Shown here: positions 42,951 to 51,437 of the stretch, piece by piece
Layout: each line of letters starts with the position of its first letter
Numbering within the stretch: the first letter of the stretch is position 1
NCBI GenBank assembly: GCA_032718475.1
Contig: JAUCBJ010007710.1
Span: forward strand, 1-54,090
Direction of reading: 5' to 3'
From: Nemertoderma westbladi
Taxonomy: Eukaryota; Xenacoelomorpha; Nemertodermatida; Nemertodermatidae
Length of the DNA: 54,090 nucleotides
Translations under genes and position numbers: made by a program
Notes under the pieces: generated by a model
Databases searched by the model: none
Told to the model about the DNA's origin: nothing
The model's input: the letters and a program-made list of their open reading frames with translations, nothing else

Positions 42951-44490
42951 TGTTCGCGCTTTTAGACCTTTAGCAGTTTAACCTGCCATTTTTAGGTGTC
43001 TTCCAATTTATAAATCGACTTTAGCCTACAATTATTTATTACACTGGAATAACATTAGCCGAAAACAGTCTGTGCGCGACCATTCACCCACTGTTAAGGG
43101 AGACTGGATTCGGGAGCTTGGATTTATTATTGCGTTGCAGACCTACTGTATTATTCGATTGATCGTTACTATATAATCCCTGACAATATATTTACAGTAC
43201 AGGCCACTAGAAAACGCAGATTTGTACAATTGTGAACACATTTTATCAAATGTGTACCAGTGTAATGTAATGTTGTTGAATGGGACAATTGAACATAATT
43301 GAACATAATTGAATTGGCAACAACCAAAATTTTTTCGCCAAAGGATACAATTGAATACTTTTGAAACGCTTAGTAATCTGGAAACTCTCTGTAGTTTGCC
43401 GCAAACTGTCACTCACTGCAGCTGGAAATGCGATAAGGATTTTGTTTACCTTTATAGTGTGCGGTTAATAGTGTCTAGTAGGCAGGCCTATAGTTAGAGA
43501 TGTTAAGCCATCTTCTGGTGTTTCTCTGTGCCCTCTCGGTGTCAGACTAATGGCGCGACATCTCCCTGCACTAAATTAATTATTCAATGGTCTAGGCTCG
43601 TCCATCCATATACCCATCCACTCCCATACACTCCATGAACCTCCATGTGGTCTTGTATGTAGTTCTCTCTCTACCAATACAGCCCATGTCCGCAATGTTA
43701 CGTCCTGTGGGCTCTCTCATCTACCTGATATCAGACATACAGGCGCACCGCACACTAAGCCTTTGTTGGTCCCAGCAAGTTAGCTAGATAACTCGCCATA
43801 ACCTGCCAATCAGATGACTTGAACAAATGTGTTCACATGTGATCACATTGGATGAAATCTGCTTTTTCTGGTGGCCTGTACTGTACTTTCGGGGAAATAT
43901 TAACAGTTCCTTTAGGACGTGGCGCTTTAAGTATAATAAACAGAGTTATGACTTATACTAATCACAACTAGATGTCTTGGAGTTGCATAAAAGGCGCATT
44001 CTTTAGGAGATGCTTTGTTATCAATCACACCACCTCACACGACTTCACACTGATTTACACTACTTCACACTAATCTGCCGACAGTCATTGAATTTGATCA
44101 TATATAAGGAGGATCGCAACGGACACCTGTAGGTATTATGAAATAGCATTTAATTCACACAAAACCACTATAATGTAAGTCGCAGTTGCTACCGGTAACC
44201 TGTCCTCTCACCTTCAGTAATCAAGAAGATTGGGGTTTTTGGGTTCTTTATCGGTATTCTCCAAATATAACAATATATCCATCAACAGATATAACCATTA
44301 ATACAAACAGTAAAATAATGCAGTGAATGCAGTAGTGCAGTTAATTAAGTAAGTATGAGAATGATATGAGTCAAGTTAACAGTTTTAGGCTTCTATAATC
44401 CAAGGTATCAGCACAGCAGTGTAGCTAAAGTCTGAAACCTCTATAGAAACACAAAAGAATCCTAAGCCAGTGTTTTGGGCTTAGAAAATA
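42951..44490 (-). repeat. LTR-like direct repeat, right copy (849 bp plus a 691-bp insertion; 5' LTR in gene sense)
   Basis: Same sequence as 25,875-26,726, interrupted at 43,195-43,883 by a TA-target element. Right boundary GGGCTTAGAAAATA at 44,490, after which the two copies diverge at once. Confidence 0.78.
43195..43883. mobile_element. 689-bp TA-target MITE (Tc1/mariner-like) inside the right LTR-like repeat
   Basis: Terminal inverted repeats CAGTACAGGCCACTAGAAAA and, reverse-complemented from the right, CAGTACAGGCCACCAGAAAA. TA lies at 43,193-43,194 and 43,884-43,885, and the empty site is present in the left repeat (ATATTTACTTTCGGGG). So ends and target duplication are directly proven. 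It encodes no transposase. The ends extend further as diverged inverted sequence (ACAATTGTGAACACATTT on the left, AAATGTGTTCACATGTGA on the right). Confidence 0.92.
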
Positions 44491-44642
44491 ATCTTTAATT
44501 AGATTTAAATGTATAATTAATACTGTATACCAGTGTACCTGTTAATAAATTTCACTTATATTCGAAATAGTACATGATTAAAATGTATAAATGAGCATCC
44601 TTAAAATCCTTTCTTCACATACCAAACGCTTTATAAATACTA

Positions 44643-45108
44643 GAAAGCCAGCAAGCTGGCTTTAAACGAACCTGCCCCTCAAACCAGTACCGCAGTACCC
44701 TGAGTGAGCAAAAATGGAAACACGAAAATTGCCATCAACTCAACGATAGAAACACCAGCTGCTGGTACTCATGTGGGCCTAGTAAGCTACTACTATTTAT
44801 TGAATGGATAGCCCAAACTGCAGAGAAGTATATTACTTGCCAAATTTATTACTATCTCACTCTAACCCAGACAGTAATCAAACATCAACTGTAAGTTTGT
44901 TATTACCCCACCAGATGAATAGCTCCTCCCAGTGAATCCTATGACAATAATCTACAAGGTTACTCACTGCTATGTTAGATGGGAGGCCAGGTAATTGAAT
45001 TGTAAGCACTGGGCCGTTTAAATGGTTTATAGGTCGATGATAATGAATGCGTGTAACACTGCGTTTGTCTATATGGACGGTATCCTTATAGCCAGCTGGC
45101 TGGCTTTT
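44643..45108. mobile_element. 466-bp TA-target MITE with GAAAGCCAGC ends
   Basis: Left end GAAAGCCAGCAAGCTGGCTT, right end reverse-complemented GAAAAGCCAGCCAGCTGGCT, each itself containing a small palindrome. TA at 44,641-44,642 and 45,109-45,110. A related sequence ends at about 7,685. No coding sequence. Confidence 0.75.
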
Positions 45109-45129
45109 CTAGTTGAATCATATTATTCT

Positions 45130-45660
45130 GCAACCAAATAATTTACTCTTTTAGACGAATTTGTGCGTTTTTTTGCCGGACTAAGAAATTTGGCGACGTT
45201 CTGTGCGAGATTGGCTCAAATATGTTTCTCAAATGACTGAATAGTCCAAATAAAAACGTTGGTGCATACTCGACGAGTTGAAATCGGTGAAATTCGACTT
45301 TAAATTTTCAAAACCGCTATTTTTCAGTGACCCCGTGATCGAAACGCCACAAAAACTATACAGTCTTGTGCGCAACCAAAATTTATGTAGAGTTTGTTAT
45401 TCAAATTTTTGCGTACCTGATTGAGTTTTTAGATATTGGATGGTTATACATATACACACACACACATAACCACATCGTGTTTTTGAACGGCTCAACTCTT
45501 GACAAGAACTACTCTGGCCTATTAATAGGCAGGTTCGTTATAAGTTGACACAATAACAAAATTACATACATCATTGCTTGCAAAGGTCACTTTTCAGCGT
45601 TAAAAACCCTTGTTTATTTATGTAGACCTCCCTCGCTACGCTCGCTCGGTACATCAATAT
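45130..45660. other. non-coding gap
   Basis: No supportable gene. CACACACACA microsatellite near 45,455 and CTCGCTACGCTCGCTCGG near 45,633. Confidence 0.5.
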
Positions 45661-45683
45661 TCTCGGGTCATAACGCTGCAAAG

Positions 45684-48600
45684 GGTTATATTGAAAAATA
45701 TCGAGACATGAAAAATATCGAGTGTTGAAAAATAACGATAATAACGAGAGTTCAAAAAATATCGAGAGTAAAAATATCGAGTGTTGAAAAACATCGAGTG
45801 TTGAAAAACATCGAGAGTAAAAATATCGAGTGTTGAAAAATATCGAGAGTAAAAATATCGAGTGTTGAAAAATATCGAGAGTAAAAATGTCGAGTGTTGA
45901 AAAACATCGAGAGTAAAAATATCGAGTGTTGAAAAATATCGAGAGTAAAAATATCGAGTGTTGAAAAATATCGAGTGTTGAAAAATATCGAGTGTTGAAA
46001 AATATCGAGTGTTGAAAAATTTCGAGAGTAAAAATATCGAGTGTTGAAAAAAATATAGAATGTTGAAAAATATCGAGAGTAAAAATATCGATAGTAACAA
46101 TTTTTTTAAATAAGGGTTGTATGATAATTTTTTTTACTAAAAATGTTCTAGAACAACAATATTTATCAACATTTGGTAGCTTATACGTGTTCTAATATAA
46201 TATTTAACAATATTTATAATATTTATCAAAATTTATAGCTAGCACTTCTTTTATAATATTTATAAAAAAAATAGCAAAAACTAGCTAGTATAATAAATCT
46301 GGTAAATGGGTACCCAAGGTGTTACATAATGCCATTCACTTGCACTTGCACTGTTGTAACCCATGCACTGCAATATTGTTCCATAATTCTAAATAAAATG
46401 CTCAAGCAAAATGCAATATTTTTACTCTCGATATTTTTCAACACTCGATATTTTTCAACACTCGATATTTTTACTCTCGATATTTTTCAACACTCGATAT
46501 TTTCAACACTCGATATTTTTACTCTCGATTTTTTTACTCTCGATATTTTTCAACACTCGATATTTTTCAACACTCGATATTTTTACTCTCGATATTTTTC
46601 AACACTCGATATTTTCAACACTCGTTATTTTTACTCTCGATATTTTTACTCTCGATATTTTTCAACACTCGATATTTTTCAACACTCGATATTTTTACTC
46701 TCGATTTTTTTCAACACTCGATATTTTTACTCTCGATATTTTTCAACACTCGATATTTTTACTCTCGATATTTTTCAACACTCGATATTTTCAACACTCG
46801 TTATTTTTACTCTCGATATTTTTACTCTCGATATTTTTCAACACTCGATATTTTTACTCTCGATATTTTTACTCTCGATATTTTTCAACACTCGATATTT
46901 TTCAACACTCGATATTTTTACTCTCGATATTTTTCAACACTCGATATTTTTACTCTCGATATTTTTCAACACTCGATATTTTCAACACTCGTTATTTTTA
47001 CTCTCGATATTTTTACTCTCGATATTTTTCAACACTCGATATTTTTCAAGTCTCGATATTTTTCAACACTCGATATTTTTACTCTCGATATTTTTCAACA
47101 CTCGATATTTTTACTCTCGATATTTTTCAACACTCGATATTTTTACTCTCGATTTTTTTCAACACTCGATATTTTTACTCTCGATATTTTTCAACACTCG
47201 ATATTTTTACTCTCGATATTTTTCAACACTCGATATTTTTACTCTCGATATTTTTCAACACTCGATATTTTTACTCTCGATATTTTTCAACACTCGATAT
47301 TTTTACTCTCGATATTTTTCAACACTCGATATTTTTACTCTCGATATTTTTCAACACTCGATATTTTCAACACTCGTTATTTTTACTCTCGATATTTTTA
47401 CTCTCGATATTTTTCAACACTCGATATTTTTACTCTCGATATTTTTACTCTCGATATTTTTCAACACTCGATATTTTTACTCTCGATATTTTTCAACACT
47501 CGATATTTTCAACACTCGTTATTTTTACTCTCGATATTTTTACTCTCGATATTTTTCAACACTCGATTTTTTTCAACACTCGATATTTTTACTCTCGATA
47601 TTTTTCAACACTCGATATTTTTACTCTCGATATTTTTCAACACTCGATATTTTCAACACTCGTTATTTTTACTCTCGATATTTTTACTCTCGATATTTTT
47701 CAACACTCGATATTTTTACTCTCGATATTTTTACTCTCGATATTTTTCAACACTCGATATTTTTCAACACTCGATATTTTTACTCTCGATATTTTTCAAC
47801 ACTCGATATTTTTACTCTCGATATTTTTCAACACTCGATATTTTCAACACTCGTTATTTTTACTCTCGATATTTTTACTCTCGATATTTTTCAACACTCG
47901 ATATTTTTCAAGTCTCGATATTTTTCAACACTCGATATTTTTACTCTCGATATTTTTCAACACTCGATATTTTTACTCTCGATATTTTTCAACACTCGAT
48001 ATTTTTACTCTCGATTTTTTTCAACACTCGATATTTTTACTCTCGATATTTTTCAACACTCGATATTTTTACTCTCGATATTTTTCAACACTCGATATTT
48101 TTACTCTCGATATTTTTCAACACTCGATATTTTTACTCTCGATATTTTTCAACACTCGATATTTTTACTCTCGATATTTTTCAACACTCGATATTTTTAC
48201 TCTCGATATTTTTCAACACTCGATATTTTCAACACTCGTTATTTTTACTCTCGATATTTTTACTCTCGATATTTTTCAACACTCGATATTTTTCAAGTCT
48301 CGATATTTTTCAACACTCGATATTTTTACTCTCGATATTTTTCAACACTCGATATTTTTACTCTCGATATTTTTCAACACTCGATATTTTTACTCTCGAT
48401 TTTTTTCAACACTCGATATTTTTACTCTCGATATTTTTCAACACTCGATATTTTTACTCTCGATATTTTTCAACACTCGATATTTTCAACACTCGTTATT
48501 TTTACTCTCGATATTTTTACTCTCGATATTTTTCAACACTCGATATTTTTACTCTCGATATTTTTACTCTCGATATTTTTACTCTCGATATTTTTCAACA

Positions 48601-49281
48601 CTCGATATTTTTCAACACTCGATATTTTTACTCTCGATTTTTTTCAACACTCGATATTTTTACTCTCGATATTTTTCAACACTCGATATTTTTACTCTCG
48701 ATATTTTTCAACACTCGATATTTTCAACACTCGTTATTTTTACTCTCGATATTTTTACTCTCGATATTTTTCAACACTCGATATTTTTACTCTCGATATT
48801 TTTACTCTCGATATTTTTACTCTCGATATTTTTCAACACTCGATATTTTTACTCTCGATATTTTTACTCTCGATATTTTTCAACACTCGATATTTTTCAA
48901 CACTCGATATTTTTACTCTCGATATTTTTCAACACTCGATATTTTGACTCTCGATATTTTTCAACACTCGATATTTTTACTCTCGATATTTTTACTCTCG
49001 ATATTTTTCAACACTCGATATTTTTACTCTCGATATTTTTCAACACTCGATATTTTAACTCTCGATATTTTTAACACTCGATATTTTTCAACACTCGTTA
49101 TTTTCGATATTTTTCATCTCGCGTTATTTTTACTCTCGATATTTTTTAATCACGTTAATTTTCAACACTCGTTATTTTTACTCTCGATATTTTTACTCTC
49201 GTTATTTTTACTCTCGATATTTTTACTCTCGTTATTTTTACTCTCGATGTTTTTCAAGTCTCGATATTTTTCACCATTACC
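45684..49281. mobile_element. Foldback-type element with tandem-repeat inverted arms and 8-bp target duplication
   Basis: CTGCAAAG flanks the element at 45,676-45,683 and 49,282-49,289. Left end GGTTATATTGAAAAATATCG and right end, reverse-complemented, GGTAATGGTGAAAAATATCG match at 17 of 20 positions. The left arm (to about 46,103) is the inverse of the right arm (about 46,414-49,281); both are built from CTCGATATTTTTCAACA (17 bp) and CTCGATATTTTTACT (15 bp) words. A unique AT-rich loop of about 310 bp lies between. Long inverted arms of short tandem repeats around a loop are the definition of Foldback elements (known in Drosophila). The loop encodes nothing. Frames of more than 850 codons through the right arm are repeat artefacts (repeating FNTRYF / STLDIF words). 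Confidence 0.85.
46414..49281 (+). repeat. two-word satellite array, right arm, with higher-order period of about 862 bp
   Basis: Marker variants show higher-order structure. The word CTCGTTATTTTTACTC starts at about 46,621, 46,797, 46,988, 47,372, 47,515, 47,659, 47,850, 48,235, 48,492 and 48,730; spacings 191 and 384-385 recur. The rarer CAAGTCTCGAT marker lies at 47,047, 47,909 and 48,294. Both markers repeat at about 862 and about 385 bp, so blocks of several words were duplicated together. Confidence 0.8.
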
Positions 49282-49289
49282 CTGCAAAG

Positions 49290-49972
49290 TGCTACAGTAC
49301 TTTGCACACAATGATGTAAATGGTTATGGCTAGTTTCCCTAGCAATATGCAAAAATTAAAAATAAACAAAAATATGTTATCGTTGGAGGTTTTACAATGT
49401 CTAGACAGTATCCCGTATGAAAGAGAAGGCCGAATTTAGAGTGATGGGAGTGTATTGCTGCCAGCCTTTGTAGTGAGGCCCCTGATGGTGTGGTGGTGAC
49501 GAGGGGTGGAGGGTGCGCCAGTCATATTTTCCCATAACGGTCGCGCATATGACCTCAAATTACCGAAGATTACAATTACAATATCAATATCAAAAATACG
49601 AAGGATTAAAATATCGTAATAATTAAAAAAAAACCTGAAAAAACCGGACTTCTTCAATACATACATAATTTATAAAAGTTTATATTTCGTGTTCTTTATA
49701 TAATTTACATACATATGTTTATTCAGCGGCAAAATTACATAATTATCAATTTGGGGAAAATGCCCTAAGTAACGGCATACTACAATACAAACACATGCAA
49801 ATTTAACCTATTGTATAGTTTAGGTTAGAACAGCCTGATATTTTAACCTAATCCTCCTTGTTCCTAATCCTTAATTCATGTTTAACATTGTTGATAATAT
49901 GTTCATTTGGTATTTGACATATCCACCTTCCACTCATGAAGCCTTCTCCTCTGAATCTTTGTAACAAGAAAG
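49290..49972. other. non-coding gap with probable poly(A) signal of the minus-strand gene
   Basis: AATAAA on the minus strand at 49,718-49,723, 250 bp past the stop codon of the gene at 49,973. Nothing else recognised. Confidence 0.5.
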
Positions 49973-51437
49973 TTACACCCGGGAATCCAAACTACAACAT
50001 TTTATAGCTGCGAACGACCAGCTTCCGCACGGATACGGTTTACATGCATTCTGGTGCCACGACGTACAAAATCCCGTCACGATTTTGCTCGTACCGCAAT
50101 ATTTATTGGTCCCTTCGGCCATGCAAACCCATTGACACCCGTACGGTTTGGGGTACCTTGTAAGCAGAGCTCGGTTTAATTTGTTCGCAATGTCAATAAT
50201 TGTCAAATCGTAACTCGCAATTTTTGAGAGAAACTCGTTCATGGCTTTATCATGGTAATCAAGCGAATCGAGGAATTTGGTATCGTTAACCATAAGTCGC
50301 TTAATATCATTGATTTGTTCGTCCAACATAGGCTGCATCATCGAAACATCTTTATTAACATTTTCCCTCAACAACCGTAGATGATTATCATTTAAACTTC
50401 TGATCATTTCCTTAAAACCGTTTGCTTGATCAGCGAGACCCTTCTTATCATCGATATGTTTGTTTTCCAAACTCTCAAGATTAATATATATCTCTTCTAT
50501 GATACCATTAATTACTGATAGTTGATCCTGTTTCAGACCCAGGGCTGTGGCAGTCTCGCGTGTCACACCTGTTTGTTCAGATTTTATAACCGGTACATTC
50601 ACCACAAACAGATAAAAAATCGAGGCGATAATTAAAAGTTGCATTAATATCATAAAAAACAATAATCTCCTCTTTGAGCACAGACACCAAAAGTCGTCGT
50701 CTCGCTTCTTCTGTGGTGGATCGTTCCTGTAATTCATGTTGATACTCGCGTATTGTGGTTCTTCATCGACATCACTTTCACTAAAATATAATAAATAATT
50801 TGATTGTTTTAATTTATTTGTTTTTATGTGTTTATTTATATGTTTAATTTAGCTTATAATTAAAGAACATCCTATCGTTTTTGAATAGAAACCTCTTGGA
50901 AACCAATTTAAACAGAAATACTCTTATAGAAGTTGGTGGACAAAGAAAACCTCTAGTAAACAAATAACCCCTAATACACACACCATCTTAAACATAAAAC
51001 CCTCAATACAGACACACCATTTTATATCGCCAAAACTGCCCATATAAAAAAAAATATTTTAACTGGCTTCCTCTCTAATAAGACTTCTCTTTAACATTCA
51101 TGATAATGCAGTCTTACCTGTTGAGTTGTCTGATATGCATTCCACTGAATTCTCCATGAATCTCGTTCTGTAGGTATCCGAAGTTATCCGTACCTCCCTT
51201 ATTGGTGGGATTCTCTGACGTAGGATATATAGAAAGGCTGGTGTCTGCGGACACCGGTGGTGCGGGGAGCGGTTGTGTTTGACGGAAGGATATCGCACCG
51301 GGTTTACTGGGCTCTGCATATCTTGGTTCATCAACTACATCTGTACGGACACCAACACCGCAATCATCTTCTTGCAGTTCTATTTCCTTTTCTTTAACCA
51401 TATCATCATCGGGGAGATCGCCAGATGACGCCATCAT
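49973..51437 (-). CDS. type II membrane protein with coiled-coil stalk, Cys-rich ectodomain and two cytoplasmic EPxYA motifs (two exons)
   Basis: Exon 1 is 51,437-51,118 and exon 2 is 50,780-49,973, with donor CAG|GTAAGA, acceptor TATATTTTAG|T and an intact phase-2 junction, giving 375 codons. The ATG at 51,437 follows an in-frame TAA, fixing the start region. Residues 1-145 are acidic and cytoplasmic, with EPRYA (37-41), EPQYA (114-118) and a GYLQNEI tyrosine. KKRDDDFWCLCSKRR precedes one hydrophobic span (about 146-168, LLFFMILMQLLIIASIF), so the C-terminus is outside. Residues about 180-310 are heptad-like with one NDT sequon. The last 55 residues hold eight cysteines (GCQWVC, KYCGT, GFCTSW, NACKPYPCGSW, KCC). 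The layout matches a signalling receptor of type II topology; the ectodomain family is not recognised and ligand unknown. Confidence 0.8.

Larger units (their letters stand above)
25875..44490 (-). mobile_element. 18.6 kb unit bounded by 850-bp direct repeats: BEL/Pao gag-pol plus an unknown polyprotein gene
   Basis: Nearly identical direct repeats (25,875-26,726 and, after removing a 691-bp insertion, 42,951-44,490) enclose 16.2 kb in which every supported gene lies on the minus strand. Plus-strand termini are TGTTCGCG...GAAAATA, i.e. TG at one side and TA where CA is usual. ATC precedes the left repeat and follows the right one, a possible 3-bp target duplication (BEL/Pao elements usually give 4-6 bp). 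Against a simple retrotransposon reading: no TGG primer site and no purine tract are visible at the inner edges. Either this is one giant BEL/Pao-type element with an extra gene downstream of pol, or a nest of two elements. All reading frames carry disabling changes. Confidence 0.6.

Noticed and set aside
45654-46100. 148-codon minus-strand frame
   Set aside because: It is the inverted left arm of the same satellite.
46329-49074. Two frames of 872 and 887 codons as giant repeat proteins
   Set aside because: They are different-frame readings of the same 15/17-bp satellite inside a Foldback-type element, with no start, domain or codon signal.
46414-49281. CRISPR array
   Set aside because: Regular short repeats are present, but there are no unique spacers, and the genome is eukaryotic.
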